A DNA stretch of 64,000 nt from Halodesulfovibrio marinisediminis DSM 17456 (GCF_900129975.1 NZ_FSRG01000006.1:124001-188000); one strand, 5' to 3'. Shown: positions 16,285-26,030, counted from the stretch's first letter. Notes: generated by a model from the sequence alone, not told the origin. A program made the numbers and translations.

Positions 16285-16905
16285 ATGCCAACATCATCAA
16301 TGCTCACCACCTTTACTGAGACCTACATCAACTTTTTTTTCATTCTGACACCATTCTTCGTGATCAGTATGTTTTTGGCTCTCACAGCTGACATGCCGAA
16401 GGATAGACAACTCAAAACTGCACTCCGCACAACATTTGCAGTTATCGTTGCAGCTTTCACGCTGTTCTATTTCGGTAACACACTGTTCGCCATCTTCGGC
16501 ATCACACTGGATGCGTTCCGAATTGGCGCAGGCGCGCTGTTGTTCCTTTCTGCCGTACACCTTATTCAGGGAACAAAAGCACCAATTAAAAACCCTAACG
16601 ACATCGACGACGACAGCGACATCAGTGTTGTTCCGCTCGCTATCCCCGTTGTAATCGGCCCTGCAACCATCGGTACCCTGCTCATTATGGGCGCACAGAT
16701 CACCGATACGACAACCCGTATCGCAAGTAGCTTTGGTCTACTTGCAGCCATCCTCTCCGTTGGATTTCTGCTCTGCGTGGCTCCGCAAATTCAGCGCCTC
16801 ATCGGCACTATCGGACTCTCCATCATGAGTAAGATCAGCGGACTCATTCTCTCCGCCCTCTCCGCACAAATTGTGTTCACAGGTATTAAAAATTTCCTTT
16901 TCTAG
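16285..16905 (+). CDS. MarC-family integral membrane protein
   Basis: 206 residues with six predicted helices. The family signature occurs in order: YINFFFILTPFFVISMFLAL, FRIGAGALLFLSAVHLIQG, then PLAIPVVIGPATIGTLLIMG and the C-terminal LSALSAQIVFTGIKNFL. MarC proteins are conserved cytoplasmic membrane proteins; their transport role is not settled. A second ATG five codons in is possible. The gene diverges from the lut operon and has its own terminator. Confidence 0.92.
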   Translation: MPTSSMLTTFTETYINFFFILTPFFVISMFLALTADMPKDRQLKTALRTTFAVIVAAFTLFYFGNTLFAIFGITLDAFRIGAGALLFLSAVHLIQGTKAPIKNPNDIDDDSDISVVPLAIPVVIGPATIGTLLIMGAQITDTTTRIASSFGLLAAILSVGFLLCVAPQIQRLIGTIGLSIMSKISGLILSALSAQIVFTGIKNFLF

Positions 16906-17211
16906 TCTGTCTCACAGCGCAAGTTGAATAAAAAAAGCCAGAACTTCTGTTCTGGCTTTTTTTGTGCCTGCAAAACTAATGATTTTAAACAGTGTTTACA
17001 AACCACTAAACAGTCCCTCCACATCCAAAATTGCAAACAAGACCTTTTTGCACGCAGTAAGTCTTTTTAACTCATATTGTATATTATTAACAAATAGTAC
17101 AAAGCTACTATGTGATGTTATTCTTAAATAAAAGAAACCATCAAGACACTTTACGATGCTTATCCACACATAATTTTCTTACATTTTTTACTTTTCAATG
17201 CTCAAGCGAGT
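16906..17211. other. Intergenic region upstream of truncated TraF-like gene
   Basis: It contains the marC terminator. The rest is very AT-rich, with no open frame that could supply the missing N-terminal half of the next gene. Confidence 0.6.
16931..16963 (+). terminator. marC terminator
   Basis: An 8-bp perfect GC-containing stem (16937-16944 with 16949-16956), loop TTCT, and a T-run 16957-16963. The flanking A-run makes it usable on both strands. Confidence 0.92.
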
Positions 17212-18045
17212 GTGGGTACATCGGTTATTATCCCTGCCGACTTGCTAACATTCGGCTTTTTTGCAGTTACTCACGTTGATTCATTTGGGTTTGGGGATAT
17301 TGGAAATATTGATGCTGATATTGCCAATGCAATTGCGGGCAACCCAGTAGAATCACAGGGTGGTGCATTTTTATTTAATATCACCGAATACGGAGTGACC
17401 TTAGCTAAAAAACTCCCTACGAAGTATGGTGATCTATATGTTGGCGTTAGTCCGAAACTTCAGGAAGTACGCACAATGAAGTACGTACAGAAAGTCGACT
17501 CCTTTGATAGCGACGACGTCAAATGGGATGACTTTAAGGACTCTGATTTTACAGGCAACGTTGATATCGGAATCGCTTTTGACACAAAATATGATGTAAC
17601 ATTTGCTGTTACTGCTCAGAACCTGATCCCGAAGACCTTTGATATTAAGGGGAACGATAAAGGATTATCCACTGTAAAAGGAGACTACAAACTTAACCCG
17701 ATGGTTACAGTAGGAACCGCCTATACCCCTGTTGAGTGGATTACTCTTTCTGCTGATGTCGAACTCACAAAACGCGAACGTTTTGATGATGTTACCGGCA
17801 CAATTAACGACTTTAACAACTCTTTCGACGACACTCAGTTTGTCAGTGTCGGTGCAGAATTAAATGCCTTTGACTGGATTCAGCTTCGTGCCGGCTACCG
17901 AACCGACATGCTCGGAACTATTCCAGGCACAGTCACAGCTGGTCTCGGATTCTCTCCATTTGGCGCATTCCATATCGATGTAGCGGGTTCATACGGTGGA
18001 AGCGGCGTATATGGTGGAGCTGTAGAAGTAGGTTTCACCTTTTAA
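17212..18045 (+). pseudogene. TraF-like outer-membrane beta-barrel protein, 5'-truncated
   Basis: The 277-residue frame matches the C-terminal two-thirds of conjugal-transfer-TraF-like (TraF_2) proteins: ITEYGVTLAKKLPTKYGDLY, VGVSPKLQEV, LNPMVTVGTAYTPVEW, LSADVELTKRERF and VSVGAELNAFDWIQLRAGYR, ending VGGAVEVGFTF-like with a terminal F. Family members have about 100-150 more residues, with a signal peptide and the SANYNPALL-type N-terminus. Here homology begins at about base 17205. The only start is a GTG at 17212, with no ribosome-binding site, no ATG and no signal peptide, and an in-frame TAA lies at 17125. I read it as a gene whose 5' part was lost. It is otherwise intact. Confidence 0.65.
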
Positions 18046-18422
18046 TAACGTCAGATAACTCGATCAATACATAAGCCATTAAAGTCCCCACCTGATAACT
18101 AAGCGTGAAGATAAGCCACTTCACCTTGATATCAGGTGGGGCTTTTTTCTTATCAAAACTACTTTAACTGTGCCTCTAACTTGACTTCTTTTCTCAAAAT
18201 GCGTCAGTAACGCTTCAAAACACTTTCAATCAAACATTTTCCTTATTAATCTAACAAGAAGGCAGCCTCACCCTTACGAGTCACCATCAAAGCTGAGACT
18301 GTTTCGTATCCACCAAATTTTCAAAGCCCTAATCGCAATCGAGAGAACACACCTCTCGCGGGGTGTAAGGGCAACGCACCGCCCGCCAGAGGCATAACAC
18401 TCCCCCAAAAGCAGGCACAGAT
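18046..18422. other. Intergenic region upstream of the lipase-like gene
   Basis: 377 bases holding a branched terminator at 18086-18148. At about 18356-18403 there is a GC-rich patch (CGCGGGGTGT, then CGCCAGAGGCATAAC) resembling the CCCGAGGCATAAC piece near repeat R2. No gene seen. Confidence 0.55.
18086..18148 (+). terminator. Branched terminator after the TraF-like gene
   Basis: An outer perfect 12-bp stem (18086-18097 with 18130-18141) encloses an inner GTGAAG/CTTCAC hairpin (18105-18110 with 18118-18123), followed by TTTTTT. Confidence 0.88.
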
Positions 18423-19280
18423 ATGACATTACTTTCCGTATTCCTACTTGTTGTTGTTCTGATATGTATATTCATCGCGCTTACGTCCTACTTTCTCTAT
18501 TGGTACGAGCACGAACCACGTCTCGACAGCCTGTTTTCCTCACGCAAGGAGGCACTCCACGCTGTCTGGCTCGGCTTTCTTACGGCTCTCAAGGCACTGT
18601 TTTTTACCGTTAGCATCTTCCTATACGGTACAGTATCGCAATGCTGTTGGAGAAAACGTCCTAAGCAGCCTACCAGTGCAGATTCACCAATTATAATGAT
18701 TCACGGCTTATTCCATAACAGCTCAGCATGGGTTCTATATCGGCACTGGTTCAAGATGATTGGTCTCACGAACTGTGCAGCTTTCTATTACTCAAGCGGG
18801 GACAATTTTGATGAGGTTAGCCGCAAGCTGAATGCCTACATGGAAGAATTCTTCCAGAAATATCCTGAAGCAAGCCCGATCTTGATTGGACACAGCCTTG
18901 GTGGACTGCTGATACGAAACTGGCTAGCCAATTCCCACCATGCAAACAAAGTTGCCGGTGTAATTACCCTTGGTACACCTATGCTGGGAAGCAAGCTGGC
19001 AACATTTTCCGTCCGTCCCCTTGGACAACAGCTGAAATTTAAGAGCAAACTGATACAGCAGATTGAAAAGAGTGAACAAGAAAGAGGCGCTATCAATTTG
19101 CCGTGCTTTGCGATGTACTCTCCTGTAGACAATATGGTTCTACCGCAGGAAAGTGTTTCCACCCCACCTGAGGGCTGGAATGTGATTAGAACCAAACCTG
19201 TAAGCCACATCGCCATGTTAAGTGATAAATCCATTGCTTTACAGGTTGGAGAAACGGCAAAGCAACTTTTTGCAAAATAA
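18423..19280 (+). CDS. Alpha/beta hydrolase, lipase-like, membrane-anchored
   Basis: 285 residues. Two hydrophobic N-terminal segments (LLVVVLICIFIALTSYFLYW and FLTALKALFFTVSIFLYG) anchor it in the membrane. The hydrolase domain starts PIIMIHGLFHNSSAWVLY (oxyanion HGL motif). The nucleophile elbow is GHSLGG with Ser near residue 160, Asp is likely in YSPVDNMV and His in KPVSHIAM. The pattern (HSLGGLLIRNWL, GVITLGTPMLGSKL) is that of PGAP1/triacylglycerol-lipase-type esterases acting on acyl esters. Substrate is unknown. It is monocistronic with a terminator at 19375. Confidence 0.85.
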   Translation: MTLLSVFLLVVVLICIFIALTSYFLYWYEHEPRLDSLFSSRKEALHAVWLGFLTALKALFFTVSIFLYGTVSQCCWRKRPKQPTSADSPIIMIHGLFHNSSAWVLYRHWFKMIGLTNCAAFYYSSGDNFDEVSRKLNAYMEEFFQKYPEASPILIGHSLGGLLIRNWLANSHHANKVAGVITLGTPMLGSKLATFSVRPLGQQLKFKSKLIQQIEKSEQERGAINLPCFAMYSPVDNMVLPQESVSTPPEGWNVIRTKPVSHIAMLSDKSIALQVGETAKQLFAK

Positions 19281-19611
19281 TTTTTCTTACGCTTTCATAA
19301 CCACCTTCTGTTATTCTTTTTATATCAGTTTCAACTTTCGATCTGTTTTTCATACATTACTATATATTTTAAAACCCCCGTCTGGCGGGGGTTTTTTCTT
19401 GCCAGCATTTTCGCCACGTTATACTGAGTATACATACAACATCGCGAGTCAGAATTTTGACCACCCCCCTCATCCGTTCTCATTTCTTTTCATTTTTCTC
19501 CTTGCGCACCAGCAAAAAAAGCAATTCGGCACGCAATTTGCTAAAACTGCATATACGCCAGTTTTATCTTTTTGATCGGCAATTATTGCCGCAATTATTT
19601 CGGAGGATACC
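19281..19611. other. Intergenic region before the GGDEF gene
   Basis: It holds the lipase terminator (19375-19397). The remainder is AT-rich leader sequence with the GGAGG site at 19602-19606 for the GTG start of the next gene. Nothing else seen. Confidence 0.6.
19375..19397 (+). terminator. Terminator of the lipase-like gene
   Basis: CCCCCG / CGGGGG stem (19375-19380 with 19386-19391) followed by six T. Confidence 0.9.
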
Positions 19612-21084
19612 GTGAACGGCCATACTAAGAAGCTCATGTGGGGACTGGGCATTAATACTGAAGATGCAGAAGTCATTCGGCACGCAGCCGGTGATCGATT
19701 TGCACTTAGCTGTTTCCCTGTCGGTGTCACTCCTTCGGTTGACCAGATGGAAGCAGAAGAGCCGTGCCTTATCTGGATCTCCAAACAAGGGTGGGATACG
19801 CTTCAAGCACTTCCATCAAATGCCAGAGGACATATTGATGTTGCATCTCGCATTTTAATCATGGGAGGGAAATACGATCTTGCAGAACTCGAATCACTGC
19901 TTGAATGTGGTTTCACAGAGATCATCAAACCGCCGATTACAAAAGAGCGAGCCCGTGAAGTAATTCTTTCTGCTGTAGAAACACAGAACCTGTATCAAGA
20001 CATCATGCACATGACGCGCGAGATTTGTCTGGAACGCGAAATGCTGGAGCGCAAAAATGACATGCTCAGCTTTATCGTATCATTTCTGGAAAAAGTAACG
20101 CAGCACCTTGATCCGGCAGAAATTTTACGCGCAGCACAGACAGAACTTGTTACTTTGCTGCCAGTTTCAGCAATTAACGCCATCTGCTGGTCTCCGCAGC
20201 ACTCAGAAAATCTCCATGCTGCCATCTACGTTGCAAGCAACGAAAAGAACAGCGTATCCCATGCATGGGCAGAAATACTCAAAATACATGCCGAACGCCT
20301 GCTTGGTGATAAAGTTGTCAGCTCAGACATGAACTACATGGGCACTGTGAAAACAGACATTGAGCCCTCTTCTGACACATTACTTGCCATTGACCTCGAA
20401 CACAGCGGTGTATCATTTGGCGCGGTACTGGTTCAGTGTCACGAGCAACCGCAACTCGGCAAAGATCAAATACAAATTTTACGTTCTGCAATCTCGCATC
20501 TCTCGCTGGGGCTTAATAATGCCATGTTGTACACTGCAGCCCAGCACAATGCTGATGTTGACGGCTTAACGCGCCTCTACAACAGACGTCATTTTGATGC
20601 GCGAATTAAGGAAGAAGACACCAGACATAGACGCTACGGGCATTCCTTATGTCTGATGATTGCAGACATTGACAATTTTAAACGTATTAATGATACATAC
20701 GGGCACCTTGCCGGTGACGCCGTATTAAAAGAATTCAGCAACATTCTTAGTACATCGTTACGTACGTCCGACTACATTGCACGTTTCGGCGGGGAAGAAT
20801 TTGCCGTGTTATTACCATGCACGGCTGCAAGCCATGCGATAGCCTTGGCAGAACGAATCCGCGGCCAGATAGAGCAGCATGCTTTTGCAACCGACAAGGG
20901 TATACTTAACGCTACTGCAAGCTTTGGCGTATCATGCATCGACATTGCTCATGAAGAGCCGCCAGTGGAAATTATCCGCCGTGCGGACGCCGCGCTCTAT
21001 CGTGCAAAAGATGAAGGCAAAAATCAGGTAAGCATTCTCTATCCTGACAATAGCCTGCTGGTTGCCGGAGGCTACGCAACTTGA
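19612..21084 (+). CDS. Diguanylate cyclase with N-terminal receiver-like and GAF-like regions
   Basis: 490 residues from a GTG at 19612 with GGAGG 5 bases upstream. Residues 1-125 look like a degenerate response-receiver fold (LIMGGKYDLAELESLLECGF and TEIIKPPITKERARE, with no clear phospho-acceptor Asp at the usual place). A linking helix follows, then a GAF-like region (about 155-310) and the GGDEF domain: DGLTRLYNRRHF, IADIDNFKRINDTYGHLAGD and ARFGGEEFAVLLP. The GGEEF active site is intact and an RTSD inhibitory site lies five residues before it. It should make cyclic di-GMP with product inhibition. No partner gene is adjacent. Confidence 0.93.
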   Translation: MNGHTKKLMWGLGINTEDAEVIRHAAGDRFALSCFPVGVTPSVDQMEAEEPCLIWISKQGWDTLQALPSNARGHIDVASRILIMGGKYDLAELESLLECGFTEIIKPPITKERAREVILSAVETQNLYQDIMHMTREICLEREMLERKNDMLSFIVSFLEKVTQHLDPAEILRAAQTELVTLLPVSAINAICWSPQHSENLHAAIYVASNEKNSVSHAWAEILKIHAERLLGDKVVSSDMNYMGTVKTDIEPSSDTLLAIDLEHSGVSFGAVLVQCHEQPQLGKDQIQILRSAISHLSLGLNNAMLYTAAQHNADVDGLTRLYNRRHFDARIKEEDTRHRRYGHSLCLMIADIDNFKRINDTYGHLAGDAVLKEFSNILSTSLRTSDYIARFGGEEFAVLLPCTAASHAIALAERIRGQIEQHAFATDKGILNATASFGVSCIDIAHEEPPVEIIRRADAALYRAKDEGKNQVSILYPDNSLLVAGGYAT

Positions 21085-21167
21085 CCTCATGACGATAAGA
21101 GCCTATTTACGGAGCCGAAAAATCGGGCTGTTTTCCCGGTTTTTAACCGCTTCAAGGAGTATTCGTC

Positions 21168-21854
21168 GTGAACGAAGTATTATGGATTAGCTTCGCAATT
21201 ACAGATCTCTGTATTGCACTGATGCTCTATAGGTTCTTTGGCAGAATCGGCCTGTTTGCCGTTATTGTCTTCAACCTTCTCATTTGTAACCTTCAAGTTA
21301 TTAAAACAGTAGAACTGTTCGGGCTTACCACTACACTCGGTAACATTCTGTATGCCGGTGTTTTCTTAGCAACGGACATGCTCAGCGAATTCTACGGAAA
21401 ACGCGAAGCACAAAAAGGTGTTCTGCTCGGCTTTATAACCCTCGTCCTTATGACAGCATACATGCAGGTTGCCCTGCACTTCTCCCCTGCTGCGGACGAC
21501 TTTGCACAGCCGCATCTGGAAGCAATTTTTGGATTCCTTCCACGTATCGCGGTTGCGTCCATGCTCGCATACATCACATCTCAGATGCACGACGTATGGG
21601 CATTCCATTTCTGGAAAGAAAAAACAAACGGTAGAATGCTGTGGCTGCGTAACAACGCTTCAACACTTGTTTCACAACTGCTCGACTCAACTATCTTCTG
21701 TCTTGTGGCCTTTTACGGCATATTCCCGACACCAGTGCTTGTTGAGATTCTTGCCACTACAGTAATCTTTAAAGCCATCGTCTCCGTGATGGATACTCCG
21801 TTTATCTATCTCGCAAGACGCGTTCACGCTGCGCTTCCGGAAAACGCGCACTAA
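21168..21854 (+). CDS. Queuosine-precursor transporter (YhhQ/VUT family)
   Basis: 228 residues, about six helices, from a GTG at 21168 with AAGGAG 8 bases upstream. The family pattern is NLLICNLQVIKTVELFGL, then LFYAGVFLATDMLSEFYGK-like (here ILYAGVFLATDMLSEFYGK) and FHFWKEKTNGRMLWLRNNAS..SQLLDS. This is the YhhQ family, which imports 7-cyano- or 7-aminomethyl-7-deazaguanine for queuosine tRNA modification. The short leader (21085-21167) has two small hairpins but no preQ1 riboswitch consensus that I can recognise. Confidence 0.92.
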   Translation: MNEVLWISFAITDLCIALMLYRFFGRIGLFAVIVFNLLICNLQVIKTVELFGLTTTLGNILYAGVFLATDMLSEFYGKREAQKGVLLGFITLVLMTAYMQVALHFSPAADDFAQPHLEAIFGFLPRIAVASMLAYITSQMHDVWAFHFWKEKTNGRMLWLRNNASTLVSQLLDSTIFCLVAFYGIFPTPVLVEILATTVIFKAIVSVMDTPFIYLARRVHAALPENAH

Positions 21855-21874
21855 GCAACGCAACATTAATGTAG

Positions 21875-21912
21875 AAAAGAGCCCAAGCACTCTCAGGTGC
21901 TTGGGCTCTTTT
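21875..21912 (+). terminator. Terminator of the yhhQ-like gene
   Basis: A perfect stem of at least 14 bp (from 21877 to 21910) with loop TCTCAG and a T-run on the plus side. The A-run on the other side makes it potentially bidirectional. Confidence 0.92.
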
Positions 21913-22205
21913 TATTTTTATCTAAATCATAGACCAGCTACGCTAGAACCAGCCTCCCCACTAGCTCACATACATTCCCCGAAACGACCTTTCATACATT
22001 CTCAAACGGATAAAAAAACTTGGGAAATGGTTACTCGTCTGAGACAGCCCCTTAAGAAAAAACACTCCAGCTCCATACAACTATATAAAATAATATCACT
22101 TTTTTATCTAACTCATATATAACGAACTGTTTCTTTTTAAAAGTTAGCAACAAAACCAGTTAGTTATATTTAAGAATGCTGGATAAACATATCAGGGGGA
22201 GCCGT
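21913..22205. other. AT-rich leader of the autotransporter gene
   Basis: About 290 bases, very AT-rich near 22080-22170, no open frame of note. The purine run AGGGGGAG at 22194-22201 is the ribosome-binding site that sets the autotransporter start at 22206. Confidence 0.55.
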
Positions 22206-25133
22206 ATGGAACACAATATTCCCATGCTAAAAGCAATAAGAAGCGTCTGTCTAGTTATAGCATTAGTAGCCAGTTCCCAGATTAATGCAACAGCTGACGT
22301 CAGTGCCCAACATGTCACAAATCCATTCGAGTCTCAGGGGTATGCGGAAGAAATTACAGCTCCGTATATAGTCTCCTCCCCCTCATATAAAAATTACTGG
22401 GGACTATTCTTTGATAACCAAGGAGCAGCGGCTCCAGATTCATACACAATTGCATCATCAATTGTATATGACGAGCTATCAATCGATGGAAATAATTTTG
22501 CCCTGTATGACATACAGAACCAATTCTCAAACATGGCTCTCAATGTCAGTAAGCATTTACAGATTAATGCGTCTGGAGCAGATAACGCCACCATAAACGG
22601 ATTTGTAAATCTAGTAGGAATCGACTCAGTTGGCAGTGTTACAACATCTTCAGACGCATCAATGGTAATTATCGGCAAGGGGGCAGGTGCACTGGGTGCT
22701 GGGGCTATCACTGTGCAGGATGTTCGAGCAGATGTGAAAGGCATACAGACAACAGGAGATGGTGCAGCACTTACGGTAAATGGTGATGTAACTGTTGAAG
22801 CACATGGTGGATGCACTCAATATGATGCAACAGGGCAAACCAATGCACAAGCCACAGGGATTCTGCATAGCGGTAGCTCTGGCGAAATCGAGAACTCTGG
22901 CACACTTAACGTTAAAGCCTATGGCGGAATCCTCACAAGTCAAAATGCAAATGTAAAGGCAAACGGCATAACATCCAATAGTTCTGAAGTACGCATTACT
23001 AATAGAGGAAATATCAATGTAGAAGGTCGGGGTGGTAAGACCACATCTTCTAAGACATATGCCCACGCCGGAGTTGCTGCATATGGCATTGATGGAGAGA
23101 GTGAAGTCGTCAACTATGGAAACATCTCTGTGTATGCCAAAAGTGGTTCCGGAATGACGTCCAGCATTAATGCATCTGGTATCAGGGGGGCAGATATTGA
23201 AAACCACGGAAGCATCACTGTTGAGAGCATAGGCGGAGTGAGGTCTACTTCTACCTCTAAACCTAATTCATATGAGAATACCTACGGCCTGTATAGTACA
23301 GGAAGTCTTAATAACAGTGGCAAGGTGTCTGTTACTTCCCAAGGCGGTAAGTACTTGGAAAGCGGCACTGAACTGCCTTCGACTGTATTTGCAGCCGGCC
23401 TTTACTCAACATCAGGCGAATTAAAAAACACAGGGGATATTTCTGTTCGAGTTGAAGGGGCGAGTTGTAACGCAGGGAGAAGTAGTGACAGATATGCATG
23501 GGGGATTGGAGTACAAACCTATGCTGCAACAATCACTAACACTGGAACCATAGATGTACATGTAGTTGGTGGTTCTGTTGATACAGATAATGGCGGCATT
23601 CCTCTTCCTGCATATGCCCGTGGTATACGAATATACAATGATGCAACATTGAATTCATCAGGGCTAATTCGCGTCACTGCTGAGATGAGTCCGTCAATTA
23701 CAGCGTCTATTGATCCTGAAAACCAAAGAGTAAGCACATACCAGGTCGTATCAACAGCAGATCTACGCATCACTGGTTATGCCATGGAAATTGGGCATGA
23801 ACAGAATGTATTTAATCGCATGTATCAAGGGACAATCTACTCATCTGGCGAGCTGACCTTTGATAATACAACGCTGTACGTGCATCTAACAGATAATTAC
23901 AAAAACGGCCTATACGACATCCCAAGACTGTGGAAGCAGGAAACAGCAGAACAAAAAGCAGCAACACCTAACCAATTTGCATCGCTTGCATCTGTTAATG
24001 TTCCTCCGGGTGTTAAGGTTGAATTATTCCCCGGAAACGCTTCAACACCACAGAGAATTGGACTGAACTATGAACCTAAAGTTTCAACGCCTCTTAAACA
24101 GGCTTTGATAAGCATGGAGCTAGAAAGCCATATTCAGTCTATTATACATGATGACCTTGCCGGACGCATGATGTTCAGCATTCTTCCAGACTCTACCCCG
24201 CAACAAAGCGATTCGCCTGATAATGGGTACGGTGTTTCAAGCGCTACCTCCACTATGGTTGCTTCTCTTTCAAATCCAAACGTTCTTCCTGTAATAACTG
24301 CCAAACAACCCAATCTACACTCGGTATTTATGCGCCCTGTGTACGTTAATTCCTACGACTCAGCCAGCTCCGGTTACAGTAGCAACACCTATGGCTTTGT
24401 ATTGGGATACAACTATAATGTTAACGAAGAACGTAATGACTGCTACGTGGGTTTCCATGCAGGGTACACACGAGGCGACATACGCTACACCGGAGAAGAT
24501 TACGGAAAACGAAAAGAGTTTGTGGATACCTATTTTGGCGGTGTTCACGGCATTAGACGTTTCGATAACAATCTCATGCTGTCAGGCGAGGCTTCCTTCT
24601 TCTACGTTGATAGCGACATGACCGACAACAATCCAACTAACCGTGAAACTGCCCGCCATGACTCCATTAGCATCCGTGCCGAAGCTGGCCTCGGATATCT
24701 TTGGACGATAAACGGACATAACATTATTCCTGAAATAGGACTGCAATACGTATGGCAACATCGCGATCCGTTCACCACAGATAATGTCGATTCAGCAGAC
24801 ATTACCTACGGCACCATGGACAACCATGAACTCTACGGTAATGTACGTCTAAAATGGACAAAACAATTTGTTACAGCTGGAGACTGGCGTATCACCCCAC
24901 TCATCGGAGCAGGTGTCACACAGCTATTAACAGATGGGGAAATCTCCAACACCATGCGTCTGGGCAATGAAACTCAACTTGTAGTCGATCAAGGTGAAAA
25001 TACAACCTTCACACCAGAAGCAAACATCACTGTAGGCAAAGATACCTACTACGCCACAATTGGTTATACAGGCGGCTTTGGTGGAACAACCAAAAACAAC
25101 CTATTCTGGCTCCAGCTTGGCGTAAAATTTTAG
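22206..25133 (+). CDS. Autotransporter (type V secretion) with repetitive passenger
   Basis: 975 residues from the ATG at 22206 (the frame is open from 22176, but AGGGGGAG sits just before 22206). A signal peptide covers MLKAIRSVCLVIALVASSQI with cleavage after about ATA. The passenger (residues 40-640) is a beta-helix of loosely repeated units such as IENSGTLNVKAYGG, ITNRGNINVEGRGG and VVNYGNISVYAKSG. The C-terminal barrel (about 690-975) has GFVLGYNYNVNEERNDCYVG, RAEAGLGYLWTINGHNIIPE and the terminal outer-membrane-protein end LFWLQLGVKF. It is a surface-displayed or secreted protein, perhaps an adhesin; no protease motif is seen. Codon use is more AT-rich than its neighbours, which may reflect transfer or its composition. 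Confidence 0.92.
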   Translation: MEHNIPMLKAIRSVCLVIALVASSQINATADVSAQHVTNPFESQGYAEEITAPYIVSSPSYKNYWGLFFDNQGAAAPDSYTIASSIVYDELSIDGNNFALYDIQNQFSNMALNVSKHLQINASGADNATINGFVNLVGIDSVGSVTTSSDASMVIIGKGAGALGAGAITVQDVRADVKGIQTTGDGAALTVNGDVTVEAHGGCTQYDATGQTNAQATGILHSGSSGEIENSGTLNVKAYGGILTSQNANVKANGITSNSSEVRITNRGNINVEGRGGKTTSSKTYAHAGVAAYGIDGESEVVNYGNISVYAKSGSGMTSSINASGIRGADIENHGSITVESIGGVRSTSTSKPNSYENTYGLYSTGSLNNSGKVSVTSQGGKYLESGTELPSTVFAAGLYSTSGELKNTGDISVRVEGASCNAGRSSDRYAWGIGVQTYAATITNTGTIDVHVVGGSVDTDNGGIPLPAYARGIRIYNDATLNSSGLIRVTAEMSPSITASIDPENQRVSTYQVVSTADLRITGYAMEIGHEQNVFNRMYQGTIYSSGELTFDNTTLYVHLTDNYKNGLYDIPRLWKQETAEQKAATPNQFASLASVNVPPGVKVELFPGNASTPQRIGLNYEPKVSTPLKQALISMELESHIQSIIHDDLAGRMMFSILPDSTPQQSDSPDNGYGVSSATSTMVASLSNPNVLPVITAKQPNLHSVFMRPVYVNSYDSASSGYSSNTYGFVLGYNYNVNEERNDCYVGFHAGYTRGDIRYTGEDYGKRKEFVDTYFGGVHGIRRFDNNLMLSGEASFFYVDSDMTDNNPTNRETARHDSISIRAEAGLGYLWTINGHNIIPEIGLQYVWQHRDPFTTDNVDSADITYGTMDNHELYGNVRLKWTKQFVTAGDWRITPLIGAGVTQLLTDGEISNTMRLGNETQLVVDQGENTTFTPEANITVGKDTYYATIGYTGGFGGTTKNNLFWLQLGVKF

Positions 25134-25149
25134 AATGCAGGAGTGTTCA

Positions 25150-25200
25150 ATGAACAACATTATCTTTGTTACACAAAAAAACGAACGAGGTAGCGGCTAA
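25150..25200 (+). CDS. Possible 16-residue micro-ORF
   Basis: MNNIIFVTQKNERGSG followed by TAA. An AGGAG site at 25139-25143 sits 6 bases before the ATG, 16 bases after the autotransporter stop. The spacing is good, but the peptide has no recognisable feature and chance is a fair explanation. Confidence 0.15.
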   Translation: MNNIIFVTQKNERGSG

Positions 25201-25380
25201 GCTCTGTCTTGTTTATTGTAATCAGCACAATGGATTGTTGAGCAACTGAAAACTTGAAGCCTTGTGCGCAATCTTTGCCCTGTCCTTACTCAGCGAATCA
25301 AACCTTAAGAATAGACACGTTGTACCTGTCTCTATATTCTACAACCTTACAATCCAGAGAATTAGTTAAGGGTACAAGGC

Positions 25381-25962
25381 ATGACAAGCTATTTTGAAAA
25401 CGATGAATACGAAGACAAAGACTTTGTTGGACTAGATCTATCCGACAAGACTGTTCGAGATATTTCCTTCTTTAACTGCACATTTGAACGATGCTCATTC
25501 CAGTACACGGATATCAATAGCTGCTCATTCGACAACTGCGACTTCAGCAACTGCAATCTGTCGCTGGCAAAGCTGCAAGCAACCCACCTTTTCGACGTAC
25601 GCTTTACAAGCTGCAAGCTTATGGGCATCAACTGGGGAAACGTTAAAGGGCTCTTCAAAGCAGAATTTACAGACTGCGTCCTCGACAACACTGTGTTCCC
25701 AAATCTCAACCTGCAGCAATTCTCCTTTGTCGATTGTACCTTTACCGGCGCCTCCTTCATCGATAGCAACCTTTCCTACGCAACATTTGACGACTGCGAT
25801 CTAGAAGGCTGCCTTTTCGACTCTAACAACCTTACAAAAGCTAATTTCTCCACCGCATTCGGGTATAAAATTGATGTATCCAAAAACACTATCAAACAGG
25901 CAAGGTTCTCACTGCCGGAAGCAATCTCTCTCTTAGAAAATTTTGATATTGAGATAGGCTAA
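25381..25962 (+). CDS. Pentapeptide-repeat protein (copy 1)
   Basis: 193 residues made almost wholly of pentapeptide repeats: FFNCTFERCSF, SCSFDNCDFSNCNLS and DCTFTGASFIDSNLSYATF, with a break near residue 80 (GINWGNVKGLF). That layout predicts a right-handed quadrilateral beta-helix with one loop. The C-terminus TIKQARFSLPEAISLLENFD is a non-repeat cap. The architecture and length resemble Qnr/MfpA-type DNA-mimic proteins that bind gyrase, but function cannot be assigned. It is followed 183 bases later by an equal-length paralogue, and a terminator separates them, so they are probably transcribed separately. Confidence 0.9.
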   Translation: MTSYFENDEYEDKDFVGLDLSDKTVRDISFFNCTFERCSFQYTDINSCSFDNCDFSNCNLSLAKLQATHLFDVRFTSCKLMGINWGNVKGLFKAEFTDCVLDNTVFPNLNLQQFSFVDCTFTGASFIDSNLSYATFDDCDLEGCLFDSNNLTKANFSTAFGYKIDVSKNTIKQARFSLPEAISLLENFDIEIG

Positions 25963-25996
25963 CGTTTCAGCCTCACGTAACAAGCAGCAATTGCAC

Positions 25997-26030
25997 AAAA
26001 AATGCCCCTTACATTCAAGGGGCATTTTTT
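25997..26030 (+). terminator. Terminator of pentapeptide copy 1
   Basis: A perfect 14-bp stem (25997-26010 with 26017-26030), loop ACATTC, ending in six T. Confidence 0.92.
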
